A stretch of DNA of 9,061 bases from Solobacterium sp. (GCA_017543025.1 JAFYGX010000195.1:1-9061); one strand, 5' to 3'; shown: positions 1-7,711, counted from the stretch's first letter. The notes: generated by a model not told the origin, from the sequence alone. Numbers and translations: made by a program.

Positions 1-104
1 AACGGCTGTTTGAAGAAGGGCTCGGAATCTCTTCGGAAGAAGTGGACGCTGCGCTGAATGAACTGCAGTTTGCCGAGGACTCCGGCAGAAAGCTGCTCAG
101 CTGA
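1..104 (+). CDS. C-terminal tail of an upstream gene, function unknown (partial)
   Basis: Only the last 33 codons are present, read in the frame beginning at base 3 and ending at TGA 102-104. The other two forward frames stop within the same stretch, TGA at 11-13 and at 55-57. The peptide is acidic and looks helical and soluble: it runs LFEEGLGISSEEVDAALNEL and ends in RKLLS. No family can be assigned from so short a tail. It lies 56 bases upstream of the ligase-like gene on the same strand, with a perfect hairpin between them, so it could be either the preceding gene of the same operon or the last gene of another unit. The frame call is fairly safe; the function is unknown. Confidence 0.6.
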   Translation, partial: RLFEEGLGISSEEVDAALNELQFAEDSGRKLLS

Positions 105-116
105 TATTTGAAGAAT

Positions 117-139
117 CATGCAGGATTGGTTCCTGCATG
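117..139 (+). repeat. Perfect 9-bp inverted repeat (hairpin) in the spacer before the ligase-like gene
   Basis: The arms CATGCAGGA (117-125) and TCCTGCATG (131-139) are exact reverse complements around the 5-base loop TTGGT. The hairpin starts 12 bases after the upstream stop codon and ends 7 bases before the AAGGAGAG ribosome binding site (147-154) of the next gene. No T-run follows, so it is not a classical intrinsic terminator. The 3' arm is followed by a second CCTGCAT copy (140-146), giving a short tandem duplication that could offer an alternative pairing. Possible roles are an attenuator, an mRNA 5'-end stabiliser or a protein site. The structure is seen directly; its role is not known. 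Confidence 0.55.
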
Positions 140-160
140 CCTGCATAAGGAGAGTGAGAA

Positions 161-1732
161 ATGAAACTCCTGAAAAATGAAAAACTCCTTCACTGGCTGG
201 TGCTGCTGTTTGTGGCGGTACAGCCATTGATCGATATGGATTATCTGTTTTACGAGCAGCTCGATCGCTTCGGGCTGCCCCGTTTTTCCACGGTTATCCG
301 CTTTGTGATCCTGCCGCTGCTGGCGCTCTGGTCGTTTGCGCTGCGGGACCGGCAGAAGAAGCGGACGCTGCTGGTGACAGTGATTTACGGGGTCAGCGTG
401 CTGGCCTGGTTTGTGCTGCATTGCCGGCAATGCGGGCCGCTGGTTGAACGTCTGAATCTGACTGATAATTTCCGGTTCAGCGTATTTCAGGAGCTGACTT
501 ATGCGCTGACCCTGTGTCTTCCCTATGCGGTGATCTATATCGTTTATCAGGAACATCCTTCCGATGAGGAATGGAAGAAGATGGTGATGGTATCTTCCGC
601 AATGATCAGTATTCCGATTGTGTTCGGAGATTTCTATGTCTGTGCAAAGTCTACCTATTACGGCAATACGGTCGGGAATTTCTTCACCTGGTTTAACGGG
701 ATCTATGACTGGTACCATCCGCGCACGCTTGCCTCGAAGTTTTTCTTCCATGAAGGCAACACGATCGGCATTCTTCTGTTTATTCTGCTGCCGCTGCTGT
801 ATCTCTGCCTGATCGAAGCGAACAGCCGGAAGCAGAAACGGCTGATCTTCGTTCTGATTCTTGTGCAGAGCCTTGCAATGCAGATGCTTGCGACAAGAGT
901 GGCAACCTACGGGGCCGTGGTGACGCCGGTGCTGGTACTGGTGCTTCTGCTGGCTGATTCGCTTCTGCTGCATCATTCTGTCATGAAGAAAACGGATGTG
1001 ATTCCGATGCTTGCGGCCGCTGCGGTGTTCGGTGCGATACTGAACTGGACGCCGGCAGTGCAGAATCAGCGGGTTGACGCAAAGAACGATGTGGCGCTGT
1101 TAAGCAACGGGGCAATCAGATTTGCGGCAGATGATCTGAAGCGGGCAGAAGATCTTGTGCCGGGAAGCGAAGAGTGGATCAACTTCTATGTCTATGCGTT
1201 TGAGACATACGGCATCAATGCCCGGTATATTCAGTCCGTACCGTCCATGTACTATACGGAATACTACTCCTACCAGCATGATCCGTGGTTCTGGTATCAC
1301 GTCTGTATGGATATCCCGGTGTTTGACAGGGTCAGCGGGCGGCAGATCGAAACAATTTTCTTCAATTACAAGTATGAAAACCTGACCGGTCCGGAAAAGG
1401 TGCTCGGCATGGGCTACAGCACCTTTATGAACGGATCGATCGTTCTGGAAAAAGATTTTGTACAGCAGGTCTATACGCTCGGATACGCCGGTGCGCTGCT
1501 TCTGATCGGCCCATGGATCGCGATTCTTGGCTATGGGTTCTTCATGTTTCTCCGTTACCGGAAGCAGCTCTGGACGCTGGAAAACTTCTGTTTTGCGCTG
1601 GCGATCGGATGCGGCTTCGGCGGGGCGTGGCTTTCCGGGCATTTCCTGGATCAGTTTGTGACAACCGTATTTACCGCATTCCTGACTGCGATTCTGCTGA
1701 ACCGGGTAAAGGAGGCAAGCGAAAATGCCTGA
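161..1732 (+). CDS. O-antigen ligase/polymerase-like polytopic membrane protein
   Basis: This 523-residue integral membrane protein probably polymerises or transfers lipid-linked saccharide units at the outer face of the membrane (Wzy/WaaL-like role). About 11-12 hydrophobic segments can be read, roughly at residues 10-25, 43-61, 69-87, 112-129, 141-160, 202-218, 227-270 (two), 280-297, 436-463, 474-491 and 495-513. A large soluble loop (about 298-435) lies before the last group of helices, the usual architecture of the O-antigen ligase family, and contains the glycine-rich segment LGMGYS (415-420). KFFFHEGNTIGILLF (193-207) and ATRVATYGA (244-252) resemble conserved stretches of Firmicutes members of this family. 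The start is supported by AAGGAGAG at 147-154, 6 bases upstream. The 3' end overlaps the next gene by 8 bases, implying translational coupling. The fold-level call is good; polymerase versus ligase cannot be decided. Confidence 0.75.
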   Translation: MKLLKNEKLLHWLVLLFVAVQPLIDMDYLFYEQLDRFGLPRFSTVIRFVILPLLALWSFALRDRQKKRTLLVTVIYGVSVLAWFVLHCRQCGPLVERLNLTDNFRFSVFQELTYALTLCLPYAVIYIVYQEHPSDEEWKKMVMVSSAMISIPIVFGDFYVCAKSTYYGNTVGNFFTWFNGIYDWYHPRTLASKFFFHEGNTIGILLFILLPLLYLCLIEANSRKQKRLIFVLILVQSLAMQMLATRVATYGAVVTPVLVLVLLLADSLLLHHSVMKKTDVIPMLAAAAVFGAILNWTPAVQNQRVDAKNDVALLSNGAIRFAADDLKRAEDLVPGSEEWINFYVYAFETYGINARYIQSVPSMYYTEYYSYQHDPWFWYHVCMDIPVFDRVSGRQIETIFFNYKYENLTGPEKVLGMGYSTFMNGSIVLEKDFVQQVYTLGYAGALLLIGPWIAILGYGFFMFLRYRKQLWTLENFCFALAIGCGFGGAWLSGHFLDQFVTTVFTAFLTAILLNRVKEASENA

Positions 1733-2699
1733 GGTATCGGTCATTGTTCCATGCTATAACTGTGCGTCGACCGTGGAGCGGACGCTGGATTCCCTGGCAG
1801 CGCAGACGCTTTCCTCGCTGGAGCTGATTGTGATCAACGACGGCAGCACAGACAATACGCCTGAGGTTCTGGAACGCTGGAAAGCAGCGCATCCCGAAGT
1901 GGATATGAAGCTGTATACGAAGGAAAATGAGGGGATTGCCGAAGCGCGGAATTTCGGGGTTGCCCATGTGACAGGCGATTACTTCGGCTTTCTCGACAGC
2001 GATGATTATACGGTGCCGGAAATGTATGAAGAGATGCTGGCATGTGCGAAGAAGGAAGATGCTCCGCTTGTGGTCTCGGATTTCATCTGGGTGAATTCCA
2101 GGGGGGAGACGCTGCAGAAAGAGGGACCGTATGAAGCGGGTCCGGATATGATGGTGAATCTGTTTGCGGTCCTCTGGAACAAGCTGTACCGGACGGATTT
2201 TATCCGTGCCCTCGACATCTCGTTCCCGAAAGGAGACCGGTATGAGGATACGTGTTATCTGATGTGCCTGACGTGCAATGTGCCGAAGGTTGCCTTTACG
2301 AACAGGCCGTATGTCCGCTATGTGCAGCAGACATCCTCCATTACGCATACGCATAATGATCAGGTCAAGAATATGATCCATGTGTTTGAGATCATTCTGG
2401 ATTATTACCGGCGTCATGGCAGATATGACGAATATCATGATGCGCTGGAATATGTGCACATCCGGTATTTCCTCGGCAGCAGTTTTCTGCGTTCCTGTGC
2501 GATTGAGGATGCGAAGGACCGGAAACAGACGATCCGGATGGGCTGGGAGCTGCTGAACCGGGAGTTTCCGGACTGGCCGCGCAATCCGTATCTGAAATCG
2601 ATCGGCGGAATGAAGAACCGGTATTTTTCAATTGTCCGGGAATGGAATATCGATTTTTTCTCGTGGCTGTTTCATACGCTGAAACTGAATAATCTGTAA
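1725..2699 (+). CDS. Family 2 (GT-A fold) glycosyltransferase
   Basis: This 324-residue, presumably cytoplasmic and membrane-associated enzyme adds a sugar from a nucleotide donor to a growing lipid-linked glycan. The N-terminal GT2 domain (about 3-115) starts with VSVIVPCYN (4-12), has the nucleotide-binding NDGSTDNT (38-45), the segment NEGIAEARNFG (68-78), and the metal-binding DSDD (91-94, the DxD motif). LWNKLYR (150-156) and RYEDTCY (172-178) match the acceptor side and the ED catalytic-base region common in this group. The C-terminal third has no transmembrane segment. The ATG at 1725 lies inside the previous gene and has a strong ribosome binding site, AAAGGAGG at 1708-1715, 9 bases upstream, which decides the start. 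The sugar specificity cannot be read from the sequence. Confidence 0.9.
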   Translation: MPEVSVIVPCYNCASTVERTLDSLAAQTLSSLELIVINDGSTDNTPEVLERWKAAHPEVDMKLYTKENEGIAEARNFGVAHVTGDYFGFLDSDDYTVPEMYEEMLACAKKEDAPLVVSDFIWVNSRGETLQKEGPYEAGPDMMVNLFAVLWNKLYRTDFIRALDISFPKGDRYEDTCYLMCLTCNVPKVAFTNRPYVRYVQQTSSITHTHNDQVKNMIHVFEIILDYYRRHGRYDEYHDALEYVHIRYFLGSSFLRSCAIEDAKDRKQTIRMGWELLNREFPDWPRNPYLKSIGGMKNRYFSIVREWNIDFFSWLFHTLKLNNL

Positions 2700-2705
2700 G
2701 CGGGA

Positions 2706-2718
2706 TCAGACAGTCTGA
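2706..2718. repeat. Short palindrome between the GT2 and capF genes
   Basis: TCAGAC (2706-2711) and GTCTGA (2713-2718) are perfect inverted repeats around a single A. The site starts 6 bases after the GT2 stop codon in a 53-base spacer. With a one-base centre it would suit a dimeric DNA-binding protein better than an RNA hairpin. No promoter is recognisable nearby, and a palindrome of this size can occur by chance. Confidence 0.25.
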
Positions 2719-2752
2719 ATACGGAGAATGAACGAAAGGAAGGAAGAAGCTC

Positions 2753-3958
2753 ATGCGGATACTGGTCAGCGGTGCACGGGGCTTTATCGGCCGCAATCTG
2801 ACGGAAAATCTGAAGAATATCCGTGACGGGAAGAACCGTACGCGGAATGTGGTGATCGATGAGATCATGGAATATGATAAGGAAAATACGGAAGCAGAGC
2901 TGAGGGAATTCTGTCGGCGCGCAGATTTCGTTTTTCATCTTGCAGGGGTCAACCGACCGGAAAATCCTTCGGAGTTCATGGAGGGGAATTTCGGCTTTTC
3001 TTCGCTTCTGCTGAAGACGCTGAAGGAAGAAGGGAACCGGTGCGGAGTCATGTTGTCGTCTTCCGTGCAGGCTTCGCTTGCCGGACGGTTTGCCGGCAGT
3101 GAATACGGAGCCTCAAAGCTTGCGGGAGAGGAACTGTTTTTCGCCTATGCAGAAGAGACCGGGGCAAAGGTTTATGTTTACCGGTTTCCGAATGTGTTCG
3201 GCAAATGGTGCCGGCCTAATTACAACAGCGCGGTTTCGACCTTCTGCCACAATATTGCCCATGATCTGCCGATTACGGTCAATGATCCGAAGACAGAGCT
3301 TGATCTTGTCTATATCGACGATGTGGTGAATGAGCTGATTGCGTGTCTCGAAGGATGTGAGACGCATTGCGACTATCAGGGGCTTTACCCGCTGATGGAC
3401 CCGCATGGAAGATATTGCTGTGTAAGGGAAGTGCATCATGTGACGCTGGGCAGAATCGCGGATCTTCTGCATCAGTTTCATGAGCTGCCATGTACGAAGA
3501 TGATGCCGGCAATTCCGAAAGGATCGTTTGAACAGAAGCTGTTTTCGACTTATCTTTCCTATCTTCCGAAAGAGAAGATGGTATTGAGCTTTCAGCCTGC
3601 AGCGGACGCAAGAGGGTCGTTTACCGAACTGCTGAAAAGCAGGGAATGCGGACAGATTTCGGTGAATGTTTCCAATCCGGGCTTTACCAAAGGGGAGCAC
3701 TGGCATAATTCCAAATGGGAGATCTTTTTCGTGGTAAAAGGCCATGCGCTGATTCAGGAGCGGAAGATCGGAAGCGAAGAAGTCATCGAATTTGAAGTTG
3801 ACGGCAGTCATCCGCAGGGCATTATCATGTGTCCGGGCTATACTCATAACATCATTAATCTCAAAGAAGAGGAGCTGATCACACTGATGTGGGCCAATGA
3901 GGTCTTTGACGCAGTGCATCCCGATACCTTCTCGGAAACGGTTCAGAAGGAGGCTTAA
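2753..3958 (+). CDS. capF: CapF-like bifunctional SDR reductase with C-terminal cupin domain (UDP-L-FucNAc-type sugar synthesis)
   Basis: CapF of Staphylococcus aureus acts between CapE and CapG in making UDP-L-FucNAc. Its cupin domain promotes epimerisation at C3 and its SDR domain reduces the 4-keto group with NADPH. This 401-residue protein shows both parts. The SDR domain (about 1-250) has the dinucleotide motif GARGFIG (7-13), HLAGVNRPEN (62-71), SSS (102-104) and the catalytic YGASK pair Tyr118/Lys122. The cupin domain (about 280-395) has GEHWHNSKWE (314-323), supplying His316, His318 and Glu323, plus His365, a typical metal-binding set. The start is set by AAAGGAAGGA (2735-2744), 8 bases upstream. 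The protein is somewhat longer than the roughly 370 residues of S. aureus CapF. CapE and CapG partners are not in this window. Family assignment is confident; the exact product sugar is inferred. Confidence 0.88.
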   Translation: MRILVSGARGFIGRNLTENLKNIRDGKNRTRNVVIDEIMEYDKENTEAELREFCRRADFVFHLAGVNRPENPSEFMEGNFGFSSLLLKTLKEEGNRCGVMLSSSVQASLAGRFAGSEYGASKLAGEELFFAYAEETGAKVYVYRFPNVFGKWCRPNYNSAVSTFCHNIAHDLPITVNDPKTELDLVYIDDVVNELIACLEGCETHCDYQGLYPLMDPHGRYCCVREVHHVTLGRIADLLHQFHELPCTKMMPAIPKGSFEQKLFSTYLSYLPKEKMVLSFQPAADARGSFTELLKSRECGQISVNVSNPGFTKGEHWHNSKWEIFFVVKGHALIQERKIGSEEVIEFEVDGSHPQGIIMCPGYTHNIINLKEEELITLMWANEVFDAVHPDTFSETVQKEA

Positions 3959-3961
3959 ACC

Positions 3962-5131
3962 ATGAAGATCACAGCATTTGCCAATTTCGCAGATCCCCAG
4001 ACTGTGCCGATGTACCGGGCATTATATGAATGCTCGGATCATCAGCTGATTCTTGCGGCAACCGAACCGATGGAAGAGAAGTTTCTGTCCCTTGGCTGGC
4101 CGGATTATAATCACGAACTTCCGTTTGTCAGACGGCTGTATGAATCAGACGATCCGATCAGAGAGGCGGAAGAACTCGCATCGAAGAGTGATGTGCTGAT
4201 CTACGGGCACAGTCCGCTTGCCTATTTCAACCTGGCAGTAAAATCCGGCCGGCCGGTATTCCGGCTTTCCCAGCATATATATCGCGATGGCGACCTGAGC
4301 CATGTGCCGCTGAAAATGAAGCTGTCCTATTATCTCCGGCATACCGTGAAGCTGAGACACAAGCCGGTTTATCTGATGTGTCTTGGCGCTTATACCGCCA
4401 GAGATTTTGCCGTCACGGGTTCGTATAAGGGCAAACAGTTTGAATTCGGCGAATTTCCGGAAGTGTTTCCGGCGGAATGGGAGGAGCTGAAGCGGGCGAA
4501 AGAGATACAGCCGCTTCATGCGGTATGGATCAGCGATCTGCATCCCTGGTATCATCCGATGGACTGCCTGGAGCTCGCAAAGCGTACCGCAGATCTGCCG
4601 GTCGTATTTGAGATGTTCGGCGACGGCGTGCTTGAAGCAGAAGTCCGCAGCCGGATGGAAACAGAACATCTGACAAATGTGACGCTCCATTTGAAGCCTT
4701 CCCTTTCTAAGCTCAGAGAATCGCTGAAGCGGGCTTCGCTGTATGTCTTTACCCCGGATGCCAATCAGGGCTGGGGGAGCTCGCTGAATCTTGCAATGAA
4801 TTACGGCTGTGCCTGTGTGGTTTCAACGGCGGCCGGCGCATCCAAGATGATTTCGCATAAGCAGAATGGCCTTCTGTATGAGTCCGGATCAGTGGACGCT
4901 CTGGAAGAGGCGGTTCGGACACTGGTGCAGAAGGAAGAGATGCGGCTGGAGCTTGGCAGGCATGCATATGAATCAATTCTTCAGACCTGGAATGGAACGG
5001 AAGCGGGAAAGCGGTTCTATCAGCTGATCAGCGCATTGACGGAAGGCAGGCCGGATCCGTTTGATGAAGGGCTCTGTGCACCGGCTGTGATCCGGACGCC
5101 GGAAGAGATGATTCAGCGCTCCAGGCAGTAA
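3962..5131 (+). CDS. GT-B fold glycosyltransferase, family 4-like
   Basis: This 389-residue protein probably transfers a sugar onto the lipid-linked repeat unit at the cytoplasmic face. The N-terminal Rossmann half (about 1-175) is divergent. The C-terminal half (about 180-360) follows the GT4 pattern: a strand and turn near AVWISDLHPWYHP (187-199), FEMFGDG (216-222), TPDANQGWGSSLNLAMNYGC (264-283), VVSTAAGASKMI (286-297) and QNGLLYESGSVDALEEAV (301-318), the usual donor-binding and tail region. Both glutamates of the family's E-x7-E motif are replaced, by Gln269 and Leu277, which is unusual. No signal peptide or membrane helix is seen. AAGGAGG at 3947-3953 sits 8 bases before the ATG and overlaps the end of capF, so the two are surely co-transcribed. 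Donor and linkage are unknown. Confidence 0.8.
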   Translation: MKITAFANFADPQTVPMYRALYECSDHQLILAATEPMEEKFLSLGWPDYNHELPFVRRLYESDDPIREAEELASKSDVLIYGHSPLAYFNLAVKSGRPVFRLSQHIYRDGDLSHVPLKMKLSYYLRHTVKLRHKPVYLMCLGAYTARDFAVTGSYKGKQFEFGEFPEVFPAEWEELKRAKEIQPLHAVWISDLHPWYHPMDCLELAKRTADLPVVFEMFGDGVLEAEVRSRMETEHLTNVTLHLKPSLSKLRESLKRASLYVFTPDANQGWGSSLNLAMNYGCACVVSTAAGASKMISHKQNGLLYESGSVDALEEAVRTLVQKEEMRLELGRHAYESILQTWNGTEAGKRFYQLISALTEGRPDPFDEGLCAPAVIRTPEEMIQRSRQ

Positions 5132-5151
5132 AGGAAAAATGAAGCCGGTTC

Positions 5152-5166
5152 AAGTGTGATACACTT
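5152..5166. repeat. Short palindrome upstream of the cytidylyltransferase gene
   Basis: AAGTGT (5152-5157) and ACACTT (5161-5166) are perfect inverted repeats around GAT, in the middle of the 60-base spacer, 25 bases before the next start codon. This is the longest spacer between readable genes, and it separates the glycan-assembly genes from the cytidylyltransferase block. It could be an operator or a weak hairpin. No correctly spaced -35/-10 pair was found next to it, and the site is short enough to be chance. Confidence 0.3.
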
Positions 5167-5191
5167 TATAGGAAGTTCTGAGGGTTAGGCT

Positions 5192-5905
5192 ATGAATATC
5201 GCTCTGATTACCGCGGCCGGAGTAGGTACGCGGACAAGACAGAAGGTGCCGAAGCAGTTTCTGAATGTAAATGATAAACCGATCATCATCTATACGATGG
5301 AGTGCTTTCAGAACCATCCGGAGATCGACGCAATCTATGTCGCATGTCTGGAAGGCTGGGAAGGCTATATGTCCGGCTATGCGGAACAGTTTGATATCAC
5401 AAAGCTGAAGAAGATCGTCAAAGGCGGAAAGACCGGACAGGAATCGATTGAAAATGTTCTGAGAGAGATTGCTAAGGACTGTGCGGATGATGATATCGTG
5501 CTGGTTCATGACGGGGCAAGACCATATCTGCCGGCGAAAGTCATCACTGATAATATTGCGACCTGCCGCAGACACGGCAACGGCATCACAGCCATCGACT
5601 GCAAGGAAGCGATGCTGGAGACCCATGACAAGATCAGTTCGCATATCAGTATTGACCGGGAGATCCTTTATCGGACGCAGACCCCCCACAGCATGTATCT
5701 GAAGGACATGCTTGCCCTGCATGAAGAGGCGAGGGAAAAGGGTATTACCGGTTCGGTAGCGACCTGCACCCTGCTGGTGGAGTGCGGGCATGAAGTCTGG
5801 TTCAATTACGGCTCGGATTTCAACTTCAAGATCACCTCAAAGGAAGATCTGCTGCTGTTCAAGGCGCTGCTCGAGGAATCCGGCAAGCAGAACTGGCTGA
5901 AATAG
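5192..5905 (+). CDS. IspD/TarI-family cytidylyltransferase (CDP-alcohol forming)
   Basis: Enzymes of this family couple CTP to an alcohol phosphate, giving CDP-methylerythritol (IspD) or CDP-ribitol (TarI/Bcs1, human ISPD). The 237-residue length is that of TarI. Visible motifs are AAGVGTR (8-14) with PKQFL (20-24), GGKTGQES (78-85), VHDGARP (105-111), DCKEAM (136-141), SIDREILYRTQTP (153-165) and NFKITSKEDL (211-220). Aligned by eye, Arg14, Lys21, Arg156 and Lys213 match the key E. coli IspD residues Arg20, Lys27, Arg157 and Lys213. TPH stands where TPQ is usual. The segment after KPIIIYT (29-35) reads more like TarI than IspD. The cluster context and the LicD two genes downstream favour a CDP-polyol for surface glycan over isoprenoid synthesis. 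The ribosome binding site is modest (GAGGG, 5180-5184). The substrate is inferred. Confidence 0.82.
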   Translation: MNIALITAAGVGTRTRQKVPKQFLNVNDKPIIIYTMECFQNHPEIDAIYVACLEGWEGYMSGYAEQFDITKLKKIVKGGKTGQESIENVLREIAKDCADDDIVLVHDGARPYLPAKVITDNIATCRRHGNGITAIDCKEAMLETHDKISSHISIDREILYRTQTPHSMYLKDMLALHEEAREKGITGSVATCTLLVECGHEVWFNYGSDFNFKITSKEDLLLFKALLEESGKQNWLK

Positions 5906-5918
5906 GAGAATAACACAC

Positions 5919-7703
5919 ATGAATGTTTCAGAATATATCGTAAAGTACCTGGAAGAAGAAGCGGGAATAGAACATGCCTATGTCATTGTCGGAGGCGCAG
6001 CGCTCTGGATCTGCAAGGCACTGAGCAGAAGCACGAAGCTGAAGTTCACCTTCACCAATCATGAACAGGCTGCTGTGATGGGAGCCGACGGCTATGGAAG
6101 GGTGTCCGGGAAACCCGGCGTCGCGTTTGTGACAAACGGGCCGGCGCTTACCAATACCGTAACCGGCATGGCACAGGCGTATGCCGATTCTTCCCCGGTC
6201 GTGCTGTTTACCGGAAACTCCAGTCTTGCCCATGTGAAATACGAGCGGGAAAAGGGATTGCGGCAATACGGCACACAGGATGTGCGGACGGATCTGATCA
6301 TGGAGCCGGTGACCAAGAAATATTTCCTGATCGATGATCCGGCAAAGACAGCTGACATTCTGCAGGAAGCGTTTGAAACCGCAGCCGGGGGCAGACCCGG
6401 GCCGGTGTGCATTGAGGTACCGATCAGTATTCAGTCGGCAGAATGTCCGTGCGCATTTCCGCCGCAGAAAACGGAAGCGAAGAAACCATCGATCGATCCG
6501 GAAAAGGTAAGGAATGTCCTTGCGGAGCTGAGGAAGGCGGAGCGCCCGCTGATTCTTGCAGGGCAGGGCGTGCGCTTATCCGGCAGCACGGAACTCTTCC
6601 GCCGGTTTATTGAAGTGATGGATGTGCCGGTAATCAACAGCCGCATGGGAATTGATACGATTGAAAGCGACAGCAGATACTTTGCCGGCAGATGCGGCAA
6701 CCACGGCTTCCGTTCCGCGCATTTTGCGGCGCAGACCTGTGATCTGCTTCTGATTCTCGGCTCGCGTCTTGCGCCGAATACCACCGGATACAATGTTGCG
6801 GATTTCTCGCATCAGTCGCGTAAGATTCTGGTGGAAACGGATCCGACGGAGCTGGAGAAATACGAGCTGACGATGGATGAAACAATCGAAGGCGATCTGC
6901 ATGATTTCCTGAGCCAGGCGATGACGATGATCGAAGCAGAAGGGCTGAGCGGCAGTCATGCAAAGTGGGTCAGCGTGACGGAAGGCTGGCGGAAGCGGTA
7001 TCCGATCATGCAGAAAAAGTATTATGAAGGCGAGCTGAACTCCTATCGTCTGGTGGATGCGGTCAGCCGGCATGCGGGGGATCATGATCTTGTGATTGCC
7101 GATACCGGAAGCTCCTGCAGCGTGGTGGCGCAGACCTGGCAGGTGAAGAAACAGCAGCGGGTATTCATTTCCGGCGGACTGTCCGGTATGGGATACTGGG
7201 CAACCTCGCTAGGCCTTGCGGAAGCCAACCGGGATGGCGGCAATGTGATCTGCTTTGTCGGAGATGGCAGTCTGCAGATGAATATTCAGGAATTTGCGAC
7301 GCTGGAACGGTATCAGATTCCGGTCAAACTGTTCCTCATCAGTAATGACGGGTATCAGTTTGTCCGCATGTCACAGGGCGGATACAATATTATTCCGACA
7401 TTCGGCACCGATATCAGCGACGGTGTCCCGATCCCGGATATGAAGCGGGTAACGGAGGCATACGGAATCGAATATCATTCCATCCGCACCGATGAAGAGA
7501 TGGACCGGGTGATTGCGGATGTGCTGCAGGCAAAAGGGCCGGCCGTCTGTGAAGTATTTGTATCAAAAAATCTTGAAGTGGAGCCGCGGCTTCGTTCGAT
7601 TGCAGAGAAGGACGGCACCTTCCGGATGCCGGCGTATGAAGATCTCTACCCGCATCTTTCTGCCGAAGAGCTGAAGGCGCAGATGGATAAAGCGTTTGAG
7701 TGA
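5919..7703 (+). CDS. Thiamine diphosphate-dependent enzyme, acetolactate synthase-like
   Basis: This 594-residue soluble enzyme should use ThDP and Mg2+ to decarboxylate a 2-keto acid and transfer the acyl unit, or a related carboligation. It has the full three-domain layout of the acetolactate synthase family. The pyrimidine-binding domain (about 1-175) has the catalytic glutamate Glu49 in NHEQAA and GADGYGRVSGKPGV (55-68). The central domain is about 195-335. The pyrophosphate-binding domain (about 375-560) has GDGSLQMNIQEFATLERY (448-465), followed by SND (475-477) where NN is typical. The reading GYQFVRMSQ (478-486) parallels the MVRQWQ region of IlvB. It is followed by a LicD gene rather than an IlvN regulatory subunit, so branched-chain amino acid synthesis is unlikely. 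AGGAGA (5904-5909) overlaps the previous stop codon. A role in making a modified sugar or polyol is inferred from context; YerE of CDP-yersiniose synthesis is a precedent for a ThDP enzyme acting on a CDP-sugar. Confidence 0.82.
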   Translation: MNVSEYIVKYLEEEAGIEHAYVIVGGAALWICKALSRSTKLKFTFTNHEQAAVMGADGYGRVSGKPGVAFVTNGPALTNTVTGMAQAYADSSPVVLFTGNSSLAHVKYEREKGLRQYGTQDVRTDLIMEPVTKKYFLIDDPAKTADILQEAFETAAGGRPGPVCIEVPISIQSAECPCAFPPQKTEAKKPSIDPEKVRNVLAELRKAERPLILAGQGVRLSGSTELFRRFIEVMDVPVINSRMGIDTIESDSRYFAGRCGNHGFRSAHFAAQTCDLLLILGSRLAPNTTGYNVADFSHQSRKILVETDPTELEKYELTMDETIEGDLHDFLSQAMTMIEAEGLSGSHAKWVSVTEGWRKRYPIMQKKYYEGELNSYRLVDAVSRHAGDHDLVIADTGSSCSVVAQTWQVKKQQRVFISGGLSGMGYWATSLGLAEANRDGGNVICFVGDGSLQMNIQEFATLERYQIPVKLFLISNDGYQFVRMSQGGYNIIPTFGTDISDGVPIPDMKRVTEAYGIEYHSIRTDEEMDRVIADVLQAKGPAVCEVFVSKNLEVEPRLRSIAEKDGTFRMPAYEDLYPHLSAEELKAQMDKAFE

Positions 7704-7711
7704 GAAAGCAT

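Noticed and set aside
117..139. Intrinsic transcription terminator after the upstream gene
   Set aside because: The stem is perfect but is followed by CCTGCATAAGG, with no run of T, so the key second element is missing.
116..976. Long open frame on the minus strand opposite the ligase-like gene
   Set aside because: It lies antisense within a well-supported membrane protein gene. Its translation is rich in His, Gln and Arg with no recognisable motif, as expected for a shadow of codon bias.
5143..5175. Promoter for the cytidylyltransferase gene (TTTATA near 5165-5170 as a -10 box)
   Set aside because: No -35-like hexamer lies about 17 bases upstream of any candidate -10 here, so a sigma-70-type promoter cannot be supported.
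5919..7703. Housekeeping acetolactate synthase (ilvB) of branched-chain amino acid synthesis
   Set aside because: The neighbours are polysaccharide genes, the next gene is licD rather than ilvN, and the motif region SND-GYQFVRMSQ departs from the usual IlvB sequence.
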